Below, piece by piece: positions 13,161-22,933 of a stretch of DNA of 64,000 nt. Location of the stretch: NCBI GenBank assembly GCA_008828725.1, contig MEHQ01002737.1, positions 248,001-312,000 on the forward strand, read 5' to 3'. The DNA comes from Saccharina japonica. Lineage: Eukaryota; Sar; Phaeophyceae; Laminariales; Laminariaceae. The translations under genes and the position numbers were made by a program. Position 1 is the stretch's first letter. Each line of letters opens with the position of its first letter. The notes beneath the pieces are model-generated. The model was not told the origin of the DNA, did not search any database, and saw only the letters and a list, made by a program, of their open reading frames with translations.

Positions 13161-13307
13161 ATCGTCGGAATCTCATTTTTTTTTTTGCAATACTGTTGTA
13201 TGCGTTGTGTATATACCCAGTCCATGGGATGGTTCATCGTGTTGCACTTATTTTTTTTTTTGTTAAATTCAGTGTTTGGGGTGTATAGAGCTCCTCAAGT
13301 GACCACC

Positions 13308-13399
13308 CTTAACCCTTACAGGACTGGAGTCCCGTTTTGGGGACAAATTACTTAGAATGAGAGTGGTTTGTCCCCAAAATGGGACTGCAGTCCTAAAAC
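13308..13399. mobile_element. 90-bp inverted-repeat element (AGGACTGGAGTCCCG)
   Basis: Left CAGGACTGGAGTCCCGTTTT and right ATGGGACTGCAGTCCTAAAA form inverted ends around a GGGGACAAA ... TTTGTCCCC core. A second copy at 55610-55699 has the same layout. Confidence 0.75.
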
Positions 13400-14470
13400 A
13401 TAACGGTTCACCTCAACCGTACGAGCACGTGTCACAAAAAAAAGAAATGACGGTTACAGCATCGATCGGCCAATCAATGCTTCTTGTTTGGGGGGGGGGG
13501 GGGGGGGGGGGAAAAAGGGGGGGTGATAAATCTGGTGTCCGAACTAATGGTACACTGCAAGGAACCGCACGACACGAGCTACAGTAGAAGCAGCATGACC
13601 CGACTCGCATCTTCTACCCTCTCACTCACACCACTACTCGTACATAGACGGTTGATCGTTCGACCAGTCTTCTTACGCTTTGTTTGGTCGGGATATCTCT
13701 GAGTCCCAAGCCACGAAAGGGTTGTGGCTAATACCCCCCTTTTCGTCCTCGGCTACAATATCAATCAGGGAGGCGTTTTTCGAGTGGGTAGAGCTTACCC
13801 TGGTACCACTTATTCGAGAAAATGGACATACTCTGTGCGAGACAAAAGCGGCCTATTGCCAACCAATGAATGCTTGATTGGGCCTATCTGATTGGCTCAG
13901 GGTTACGGTTACTTCTATTCGCCTCGTCTGCGCCTCGTACACAAAGTGACCCTCAACCACTTTTCTCGACTAAGTGGTGAGCTACCCCTCTCTCTTTCTT
14001 TGTAGAGTTTCATCATTCGCTCTGCCCTTCGTCGCGCACCATGCCCGCCTCGGGGTCGGTTCGACTGCGCGCGTCTCTGAGAATCCTCTTGAGATTTATC
14101 CGCGTGTCTTCGTGAACGCTGTCGTCGAACGACCGGCCTGGCCGCGATCACGAGCAGACGGGGCGGAGGCCATGAGCGGGTGGGGGCGGGGGGGGGGGGG
14201 GTTACTCATTTGTTGCTTGCCTTAGTCATATGACCACGCGTAAACTTACTTGCCCTGCTATGACCTTGCGACTTCGTACAGCTACGTAACTGTTTTTTTT
14301 ATTAGAGTACGAGTGTGTAGCATCTACTCTATGTACTCGTGTCAAGGAAAACAAGGCTCCGCGTTTTGTGACTACAGCGGTATCAATGGTAGCATCTATA
14401 GACTGCTGTTAATAGTTTATGCTGGAAATCATCTTTTGTGCCGACTTGTGACTTCAGCAGTACCGGGGGC

Positions 14471-14548
14471 CACTCTGTCCCGAAATATAATAATCATTTT
14501 TGTAATAATATTCAATAAAAGTAGTTCTTATGTTTCGGGACAGTGGTG
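14471..14548. mobile_element. MITE family 2 copy
   Basis: CACTCTGTCCCGAAATATAA at the left matches the 35449 element exactly; the right end TTATGTTTCGGGACAGTGGT is its complement with few changes. 78 bp. Confidence 0.75.
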
Positions 14549-15993
14549 TACGAATAGCACTTAAGTCAGTACTGCGCGTTTTGATTGATTGCTGTTCGAG
14601 AGTACATGCGAGTGAACATCGGTGAGAGGAAGGGGCCAAGGCTTTCATCGCGGTGGTCGTGTTTCATTCATATCACGAGACCACCATCAATGGTTCCGTC
14701 ACAATTAATATTTTACGTGGTCGCCCCGCGATGTTATGATAGATGCAACTGATGGCGTCGTCGATTGAAAGGGTCGCGAGAAACCAACCCATTGTGGCAA
14801 TCGCTACGTGAACAAGCATTCCCACAGTCGAGGCGGCCGCTTCCATAACTTGTCAGGTCGGGTCAGCATGCTCAAGTCTCCGGAGTAGTAGGCAGCAAGG
14901 GCTGATACTTCCGAGGGGGCATGGAGTGAATTGACACAAGACACGCAGTGAGACGTGGAAGTGTGGAGGGCGTAAGCTTTATTTTTACCTATCCGCCGGA
15001 GGATAAATATATATATAGTACGAAGTATACACTACGAGTAACTACTTCGTTGACACCCGCGATGAGACAATGCGATGTAATTTCTTTTTTGCGTACCAAT
15101 CATACCGGTACATTTTTATTTGGTTGCCCTATGTATACCGTCGTCGTAAGATCTACACAGCAGTAAGATCCTTTACTCGTACGAGCAGAGCAGAAGCTCG
15201 TGCTCTGTTGGGTGCAGTATGCAACGCGGTCGTACACCGTCTATTAATCGCCAGCCAAAACGTGCACTGGGAAATAGCAGGCCAACATCGTTCATTGGCC
15301 CTGCGTTACAGTATAGTACGAAGTATACACTAACTACTTCGTTGACACGATCTCACACACACTAATAATAACAGCTTCCGTCAACACGATATCCCACACA
15401 CACATTAACAGCTTCCATATCACGATATCATATTTTCATAACTGGGAACATTATCCCACACTAATTCCAAGTAGTGTGTTCTCAAGTACGTGGGTCCCAC
15501 ACTAATTCCAAGTAGTGTGTTCTCAAGTACGTGGGACCAGTACTGTAGGTACAAGGATCCATATATCTTGATTATAGTATAGGAACTAAAACAACGACGA
15601 GTGCACGTAGCAGAGCTGAGTGGCATCCAATCAATCGCCAATCGCGTGCCTAGGAAGAGCGTGCCGCGTGCCGCAGTGTGTACGATCATCACCATGCTGC
15701 CCACGCTTGTGTCGCACACTCTCTCACGTTTAACTTCGGCCTTATCCCCTACCCCAGCTACCCCAGTAGCCTGTGACCGACTGCTTCGTGCGGCCGATAC
15801 TGTACGTAATCGCCATGTATTTTCCACGTTTCCCACTCTGAGGGCCGTGCTCATCGAAGCAAGCTTAGGCTTCGTTGAATTTTTCTACCTTTTGTTCTCT
15901 TCATTTCCAAAAAAAAAAAAACGGAAAATGTGGTAATTTAGCAGGGCGCCATGAAATTGGAAAGTTTAACTTTCCAGATTTTCCAATTTTGTT

Positions 15994-18900
15994 TTAGCAT
16001 TTATTTGGACATGAAGAAAAAAAGAAAGTGAAAGAAAAACTCGACAAAAATTGCTTGAACAAGCACGGCCCTAAAGCCCCAACGGGGTCAATATCACTTA
16101 ACACGCCTAAATCCAGCCGCCTTCTGATCTGCTGAGCGCGACCATCTCCTTCGGAAATTCGAAAAAAAAACGGCGCCAAAACTAAAATAAAGCACAAAAC
16201 GCAAAACGCACAATTTTTCTGGGACACAACACGCTAGCGATCAGCCCACCTGCGGCTTGGCCATCCTCGTCGACGGCATCGGCGTTGGCTCCGATGGACA
16301 GCAACTCCTCCACCGCCTCGACATGGCCGAAGTACGTGGCCAAGGTTAATGGCGTGTCCCCCGTGCACGAGGCGGTCTCGAGAGGGGCCTGGTTTACGGT
16401 CAGACACCGATCGGGGATGGTCACATGGAGTGCGGGGAACGCAAGGGGTCGTTGTTAGTTTAGTGTCATTGGTGTGGACCAACGGTGGTGGTGGGGGGTG
16501 TACTTCATATTCATGCATGGCCGTAGCCGTGTGACCATAGACCCTCGCATCCCCACAATGCCGGGACGGAGCATGTCGGGTTTTCACCGACCAGGCAGAG
16601 ATTGCTAGCACCAAGCGCGAAACGCCGTGAGGTGTTCGGCGAATCGCATGAAGGGTGAGCAGGGGGGGGGTGGTGTACTCATGTCGTGCAAGGCCGTAGT
16701 TGTATGATCATAGACCCTCGCATCTCTATGCCAGGACGGAGCATGTCGGGTTTTCACCGACCAGGCAGACATTGCTAGCACCAAGCGTCCAACTGGGTTC
16801 ATGAAAAATTGGCGATTAAATAGTAGGAGCTGTGCTGTGCTAAATGCGTTCAAAAGCAAATGCGGGTTATGGTATTCATGCTCCAATGTTGACCCCGGCC
16901 CGTTTTAGCTATAATCCATAACTACTTAGCTATTTAATAGTAGTCAGCTTATATAGCAGTCAGCGCCGACTGCTATTAATAGTACGGGGGACCATAGTAT
17001 TCAGGAGCCCATCACATACACAAAAACCTGTATACCCCAGTACTTTTACAAAGCATATTTGGTCCTGAATACTAGGTTTCCCCGTAACAGTTCAGTAGTT
17101 ATGGTGCGCTTGTATCTCTAACAGCTGCTGTGTCGGGCAGCTGAAATCACGGAGCCGAGCTGAACCGGGCCGCTGAAATCCATGCCGATTTGCTGTGTAT
17201 CAAAACCCTCCATCGCTGCTTCAACTCCAGGTCTACGAAGGTTCCCGACGGCGCCGGCCGCGCTGAAACAAGGCTCATAACCTATTAAGAATTCGAATAT
17301 ACTCCCTATCAGAAAATGGCAACGGTTGATGCCCGTGGTCGCTAGATTGATCGAGCAGACACGCTGTGTCGAGGACGTGGACAGTTGGTGACGCCCCGCT
17401 CGGAGCCGTGCTTACGCGAAGGATTACGAAAACCCTTGGGTAAATGTGGCGTCCAGGAATAACAGCCGGACGAACTCCAGATTGTGGTTTTGCTAGATAC
17501 TGTGAGCTAGTGAGCTCACTTGTTATGTTGTACATCTAGCAATCCGATACGGAGGCCGAGACGAGAAAATGAAACTGTCCCACTTGGTACGTTGGTTGTT
17601 CTCTGCGCTCTCAGGGCTCGAACGACGCATATAGCACATCTCGGACAGATCATCATCTAGATCATCTAGTTCCTCGCCTGCCGTTGCGAGGGGTTGTGCA
17701 GGATCTGCACAGTACAGACCCAACCCAAAAAACATGTGCTAGCTCATGCAGATTCTACGGCTCCCAGCCGGGAACATGAACTAGATCATAGAAGACCGGG
17801 TGAAGGTTTGCCTTGAAATATCTAGATAATGAATTCGGAATCCATTGTTCGTCCGAGGTGTGCATCGCTTTATGTGCCCACCATTCACAATTTTTCGAAG
17901 ACGCGCGACCGACGCATAATTCCATGTTTTATCCGTCGCGTAGTAGTGCTTGTGACCACAGGGCCTGCATTCTCTTCCATATTGGGAGGAGGAAAAAGCA
18001 GCACGGACCCCTTATAAATACCTGTGCTGGGTTTCACTGTGAGTAAAAACTTCGATTTGGATGTTGACAGATATCATACCCACACATACTTCCTACTCAT
18101 ATATATGTACACATAACTTACCCCAGCTTCGTAGAGCATTCGGACCAAGCCCGCCGTCCCCGTTTCGGCTGCGAGATGCAACGCCGACATCCCCCTTGCT
18201 GTGGTCGCACCGAGCGCCGCTCCCTGGGACACCAAGAAGTTAGCCAAGTCCAGGTTCCCAGACTGACAGGCCACGAGGAGAGGCGTATACCCCTGGGCAT
18301 GCGATTCAGTGCGAGACGACAAAAAAAAAGACAAACACACAAAAAATACGTATTCTCAGTCGCTACTGGCTGTAGTCAGGGCGTGGAACAAGGGTGCATG
18401 GGGGGGGGGGGGGGACCCAGNNNNNGGGGGGGGGGGGGGGTACTCATGCCGTGCATGGCCGTACATAGTCGTACGGCCGTAGACCCTCGCCTCCCTACAA
18501 TGCCGGGATGGAGCACGTCGCTTTTTTTTCACCGACAAAGCAGATATTTGCTTGCACTACTGCAAGCGCGAAGCGGAACGAAACGTGAGGTGTTAGGCGG
18601 GTCGCATGAAGGGGAAAGGGTGAGCCGCGTCCTACTAAGAACAGTTTGTAAAGGCGGATTATTTTTGCACATGGATGACAGCGTCGAATTAATTGATTAT
18701 TTGTTTATGATGTGGCCACTTCCTGAGATAGCAATGAAGGGTATGGAAGGGTACTTTTTCTTGCGTCCGTTCGCACGACTTTCACCGCCTGATGGAAAGT
18801 TCGTGTCCCAAACATGATAGCTTGTGGGACGGGGGGGGGGGGGGGGGGGGGGGGGGGNGGGGGGTAGGGAGTCTTGGGACGTTTACCGCGCCGCTCTATG

Positions 18901-20524
18901 TATATCCCGGCGCCGCGTCGACAATGTGTCTCACAATAGCTTGTGCAACCTATTAAAACTTATATATATATATATCGTGCAAATGCGAGGACAGGCAAAA
19001 AAAGGCAGACATGTCGGGCGCACCTGGTCCGTGAGAGCTTCGATGTTGGCTTTCGCCTCGATCACAAGCTCGCGAACAACCTGCAGAGCAAGATTCGAGC
19101 ACGGCGGCGAAAACAAACAATACAATTGTGTCAAAAGTTGGTGTATGGAGTTTTTGCATTTTGACGAGATCGCGGGCGGTTGTCATAAACGTTCCCAAAA
19201 TGCAAAGAAGGGAGAGCGCGTCGAGCCTCTTCCTGGAATGATCTAACCGGTTCCCACGACACCCCCTGCACGTCTCTCACGCTCCGATTCGCCCTGCAAG
19301 GGAGTGTGTGTATCTCCTCTTGTAGTCACGGTTTCGGGTTGTATTTCGCCTCGGTTTCGAGCCTATCTCGCGGCTTGCCGCGCCATCTCCTGCATGTGCT
19401 TCAAAGCTGGTTGTACGTACGCCGGGCGCTTCGGTGCATGGCTTTAATTTCTCCTTTCGTGCAGTTTATCCCCTCCCCCCCATACGACTACGGCCATGCA
19501 TGACGTGAGTACCCCCGCCCCCCCGTCCCCCCCCCGCCGCCCTCCACCAAACATGCCTTTTGGCACGTGTCGCTCGGCAGCAGAATAACACCACCCTCCG
19601 ATAAATATGACTTTCCCTCCCTGCGAAACAATACTACAAGCTCTCACCTCATGGTGGTTGTTCTGGCAAGCGAGGAGCAGCGGTGTGAAGGATCGACTAT
19701 TCGAGCTCTCCACGTCCGCGCGACCCGCGACCCTTAGCTCCCTCACTGCCTCCAGGTGCCCGCTCTTGGCCGCCAGCAATAGAGGGGTAAAGGCCGTGTC
19801 TGTTCTTGCCTCCACGTTAGCGCCCGCTTCAATCAACTGTCCGTAGTGCGCAGTTAGAAAAAACGGAGGGGAAAAGGGGGGGGGGCGGGCATACTCATTT
19901 GATGCTTGCCAAACCCTTACGTAGTCATTTGACCATTAACCACCCACGCATCCCTTTCGAGAGGGCACACCGTTCCTACTCCTGTAAATGGTAAGAGACA
20001 CCTCCAACATTCGAGCGCTCAGTACGTACGTGTTTTCCATCTATTACGTAGAGTTTTATTTTTATTTTTATCATATCCCCTTTCTGTTTCGCCGTTTGTA
20101 GCCATCCTCTATCTCTTAGGATAGCGATCGTTTCCTCGCTAGTACTTACTTAACCAAACTTCTCCATGTGGGGACGCTTCACGGACGGCGAACCTATTTG
20201 CCTCGTCTCCTCGGAGAAGGAGTCAAGGAGGTTGCGGGTCAAGCCAAAACGATGTCAAGAACTAGTTTGTGGCTTCACACATCGGTTTGTAGCGAAGAGT
20301 TTCGCTGTCGCGCAAAAACGCCGTCCAAGCTCCGAATCACAAGCAAAGGCGGTCGCCTTGTCCAACGCCCTTCCGAACCGTGGTAACAAGCACACGGGAC
20401 ACACACACGCACGCACGCACACATCCGCCACTCGCGCAGCTTGTAGTCTTCGCCACCGCGCAACAAAAAACGGCCGAGGGTAGGAAGTCGTCATATACGG
20501 TATCGCGGCCGTGCAACAAGAAAC

Positions 20525-20560
<36 letters not shown>

Positions 20561-20946
20561 CGGAAGAGAGAGATGGAGATAGAGAGAGGGAGAAAGAGAG
20601 GGGGAGAGAGAGGAAGAGAGAGAAATGGAGAGAGGGGGAGAGAGAGAGAGAGAGAAAGAGAGATAGACAGAGAGAGAGAGAGAGACAGGCCCTGTAGTAT
20701 CGCTACCGAGCAACCATGAACTGCTGAGGCAGGTCCCTACGGTCCCCGCGGCGTTTCGTTTCACCTCCGATATGCACTCCACCAGGCCGTCTTGCGCCGC
20801 CAAGAGGAGCGGCGTGAACTTTCGCTCGATCTCCTGCTCCTTGTCCACGTCCTCATCGAGCAGCAGCTCTCGCACCCCCGACGCTGACGCCCGGTGCACC
20901 GCGGTGTGAAGGGCGCTCCAAGGCTTCGACCCCTCCTTCGCTCCGG
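15994..20946 (-). CDS. ankB: ankyrin-repeat protein, tandem paralogue of ankA, 5' end not found
   Basis: Seen: minus-strand exons at 20946-20765, 19836-19648, 19080-19024, 18292-18122, 16388-16250 and 16181-15994 (stop), all GT-AG and phase-compatible. They give about 308 residues with 7 to 8 ankyrin repeats (motifs SALHTAV, FTPLLLAA, YTPLLVACQSG, MSALHLAAETG, GDTPLTLATYFG). Repeat spacing across the 18122/16388 junction is exactly 33 residues. The first exon listed matches ankA exon 2 (LHTA motif, then a TPLLL repeat) and the penultimate exon matches ankA's last exon (GDTPL, YFG, DxDG). This indicates tandem gene duplication with ankA as the longer copy. The last intron is only 68 bp, but its acceptor follows a T-rich tract and the tail it joins shares LAP and RRR blocks with the ankA tail. 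The first exon listed begins with two bases of a split codon, so at least one upstream exon is missing or lost. Role unknown beyond a protein-binding scaffold. Confidence 0.68.
16488..16796 (-). mobile_element. Two adjacent truncated poly-C-tailed elements
   Basis: Two short copies, 16488-16657 and 16659-16796, lie head to tail. Each has its own G run at the left (minus-strand poly-C tail), followed by the GACCATAGACCCTCGCATC and GGGTTTTCACCGACCAGGCA blocks. They break off at different internal points, as expected for 5' truncation. Both lie in an ankB intron. Confidence 0.6.
16982..17089. mobile_element. MITE family 1 copy, inverted core
   Basis: CGGGGGACCATAGTATTCAG at the left and CTGAATACTAGGTTTCCCCG at the right are inverted ends; the core CACAAAAACCTGTATA is the reverse of that in other copies. 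Confidence 0.7.
18420..18800 (-). mobile_element. 5'-truncated poly-C-tailed element
   Basis: Shares about 370 bp with the copy at 27196-27727, from the poly-G (minus-strand poly-C) end through the TGGTGTGGCCACTTCC-like block, then diverges. It lies in the ankB intron between 18121 and 16389... upstream exon 18292 is just below it, so it is in the 18293-19023 intron. Five N bases sit in the adjoining G run (18421-18425), showing that the assembly could not resolve the homopolymer. Confidence 0.6.
19478..19545 (+). mobile_element. Very short poly-C-tailed element remnant
   Basis: CATACGACTACGGCCATGCA, then GACGTGAGTACC and a C-rich run: the terminal 35-40 bp of the poly-C-tailed family in plus orientation, within an ankB intron. 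Confidence 0.5.
19868..20160 (-). mobile_element. Second poly-C-tailed family, copy in ankB intron
   Basis: Same layout as the main poly-C-tailed family (G run, then CATACTCATTTGATGCTTGC) but with unrelated internal sequence, including GAGACACCTCCAACATT and GGATAGCGATCGTTT. Matching copies occur at about 21190-21460 and, truncated, at about 14180-14280. No coding potential. Confidence 0.5.
20526..20695 (+). repeat. GA-rich microsatellite
   Basis: About 170 bp of GAGA and GAGAGGGA-type repeats in the intron just downstream of the first known ankB exon. The frames across it are low complexity. Confidence 0.9.
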
Positions 20947-21024
20947 CTGGTGAGACCACAAGAGGCACGGACGACCGCTTGTGCCTGGCGAGGGAGGGGG
21001 GGGGTGGTGGGCGGCAGCGGGAGG

Positions 21025-21180
21025 GGTTAGCGGAGGATAATGGGGGGGGGGGGCGTATCTATGTCGTGCACGCCGTAGTCGTATGATCATAGACCCTCGC
21101 ACCCCTGCAGTGCCGCGAGCCGTTGGTTTTCACCAACCAGGCAGACATTGCTTGCACCAAGCGCGAAGCGTCGTGAGTGG
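21025..21180 (-). mobile_element. Truncated poly-C-tailed element
   Basis: A run of 13 G is followed by the TCGTGCACGCCGTAGTCGTA, GACCCTCGCACC and TTTTCACCAACCAGGCAGAC blocks of the family. It stops after AGCGCGAAGCGTCGTGAG. It lies just upstream of the first known ankB exon. Confidence 0.6.
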
Positions 21181-21189
21181 GGGGGTGGG

Positions 21190-21460
21190 GGGGCGAGCGG
21201 AGGGGGGTGGGAGAGGGGGGGGTGGGGGGTCGTACTCGTTCGTTGCCTGCCGTTGCCATTTGACATTTGACCATTGACCTGGCATACCTTTCGAAACGGA
21301 GCATCCTTCCTACTTCTGATAGAGACACCTCCAACATTTGGCCGCTCATGACCTGTTTCTATATATATTACATAGAAACGTTTTGCAAATCGTATCCCCT
21401 TCCTGTTTCGCCGCCTGTGGCCACCATCTATCTCGTACCTAGGATAGCGATCGTTTTTCT
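21190..21460 (-). mobile_element. Second poly-C-tailed family, copy upstream of ankB
   Basis: A G-rich run leads into GTACTCGTTCGTTGCCTGCC, then GAGACACCTCCAACATTTGG and CTAGGATAGCGATCGTTTTT, aligned with the copy at 19868-20160 along its length with moderate divergence. Confidence 0.5.
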
Positions 21461-21822
21461 ACCTAGTGTCTCAGGAGGAATACATATATATATAGAGAGA
21501 TATCCCCTGCCCCTGCTTCGTGCCAGAGAAAAGCTCTTCGTGCCTTGGGCCAGCATTTCTCACCCTTCGTCGGCTATGGCTCGATCACCTTCTCGAGCTT
21601 TCTATGTGTCTATTGAAAACGTTCCCAGCAGATGCCGCGTTGAACGTATGCCACATTTCGGGGCGCTCATAGAACCACGGCATTCGACTCAAAACGTGAT
21701 AGTCGAGACCCCGAGGTCATGCATACTTTCGTGGCATTTCGGTTGCGACACTGGAACACCGGAACGCGCGGGAACCACTGTGTTTGTTATCAAACCCGGG
21801 TGATAAGATAACAGCTCTGTCC

Positions 21823-21910
21823 CGGCCTTGTAGGGATGCGAGGGTCTATGGTCATACGACTACGGCCGTGCACGACATTAGAACCCCCCCCCCCCCCCCC
21901 CCCCCCCTCG
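21823..21910 (+). mobile_element. Truncated poly-C-tailed element with 29-bp C run
   Basis: The terminal 60 bp of the family (GGATGCGAGGGTCTATGGTC, GACTACGGCCGTGCACGAC) is followed by an uninterrupted C tract of about 29, the longest tail seen in the window. Confidence 0.6.
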
Positions 21911-21966
21911 ACGCGAGCACTTCGGCAAGAAAGGCATTACACGTATATGATCGCCGATACAAATCC

Positions 21967-22325
21967 AAGGTACCTCGGACGAATTTCAGAGCTGATTTTT
22001 TCAGCAACGGGGAGAGGGAAAACACCGAGCGACTTGTTTACGGGAAGGTATCGGAAATATCTTCCCTAACATACCGACAGTATCTTCCCAAAGATATCGA
22101 CAATATCTTCCCAGAGATATCGACAATATATTCCCAGTGGTATCGACAATATCTTCCCGAAGACATCGACGATATCTTCCCAAAGATATCGTCAATATCT
22201 TCCCCAAAGATATTATCGACAATATCTTCCCAAAGCCGCCGTTTTCGTGGGCTGGCTGCGCCCCTCCAAGGCAGACTTTTGGAGAAAGTCGGCTCTGAAA
22301 TTCGTGCCAGCGGTTGTGGTACCTT
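21967..22325. mobile_element. Inverted-repeat element filled by a 24-bp minisatellite
   Basis: Terminal inverted repeats of about 40 bp start AAGGTACC and share CGAATTTCAGAGC (left, 21967-22005; right, complement of 22280-22325). The interior 22060-22240 is a degenerate tandem array of TATCGACAATATCTTCCCA units. No transposase frame; a non-autonomous DNA element by structure. Confidence 0.65.
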
Positions 22326-22621
22326 GCTGTGCTATGCGGTGTTCGGCCGCATTCTCGCGCGTGGGGTGGTGCCGTTTTCGGGATCCCTCACGCCATGCCA
22401 ACAGACAAGATAACCCCGGAAAGCGAAATAGAGGAATGAGAGCGGACACTGCTCAATACGCAAAAACGGCCCGTCGCTTCCTTCGACAGAGGTCAATGGG
22501 TGTAGGAAAGACTAGGAGCCGCGCCGCGCGCACAGGATGGCCAGAGAGAGAGAGAGAGAGAGCCTCGCGTTATCGGCATGCGGTATTTTTCACACTCGCA
22601 GGTCAAAGCGGCCCCGTGTAC

Positions 22622-22731
22622 CTGATGGCAGCCTCTGCCGCGGCGGGCATGTCGCCGGTTGGCGACGAAACCTTCGCGTTCTTCTTGTCGTTCTCCCACT
22701 TCTTCTTTTCCTTTTCTCCCCACAGCGCCAC
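22622..22731 (-). CDS. Possible orphan exon, Lys-rich, between ankA and ankB
   Basis: On the minus strand a C-rich tract ends at a CAAG acceptor. The open stretch that follows encodes VALWGEKEKKKWEND then KKNAKVSSPTGDMPAAAEAAI and ends at an AG/GTACAC donor in phase 2. The charged, protein-like composition suggests real coding. It could be an upstream exon of ankB, but its phase does not join directly to the first known ankB exon (which needs phase 1), so at least one more exon would be required. It does not resemble ankyrin repeats. Not recognised. Confidence 0.3.
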
Positions 22732-22933
22732 CTTGTCAGTGGAGAGGATGTTGCGGGGAGCGGGGGGGGTGGGAGATTAGTTGAAGCATAGCGTTTTTCG
22801 CAACTACCACGACTCTCTCCCCCCCCCCCCATCTTCCCATTTCGACGGAGGGCTGTGCATGCGCTAGTCAGTACCACGAGTTGGTGATTTCCACTCAAGC
22901 TCAGTGCTTTCTCCGCACCGGAGCGAGTTGGCG

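Larger units (their letters stand above)
10956..15993. other. Intergenic region downstream of ankB and the PHD gene
   Basis: No gene is supported. It contains inverted-repeat elements (11713-11815, 14471-14548), four tandem foldback units (12822-13160), a related 90-bp inverted-repeat element (13308-13399), G homopolymers near 12717, 13490 and 14187, a copy of the second poly-C-tailed family (about 14180-14280), and a short tandem of the foldback core (15430-15540). A 195-residue minus-strand frame at 11447-10860 overlaps the tentative PHD exon and looks like chance. Confidence 0.55.

Noticed and set aside
18421-18425. Run of N as a biological feature
   Set aside because: It is an unresolved G homopolymer in the assembly, as is the N at 18858.
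20166-20968. Frames on both strands across the GA microsatellite
   Set aside because: Only the minus-strand part at 20765-20946 has ankyrin content; the rest is Ser/Leu or Arg/Glu low complexity from the repeat.
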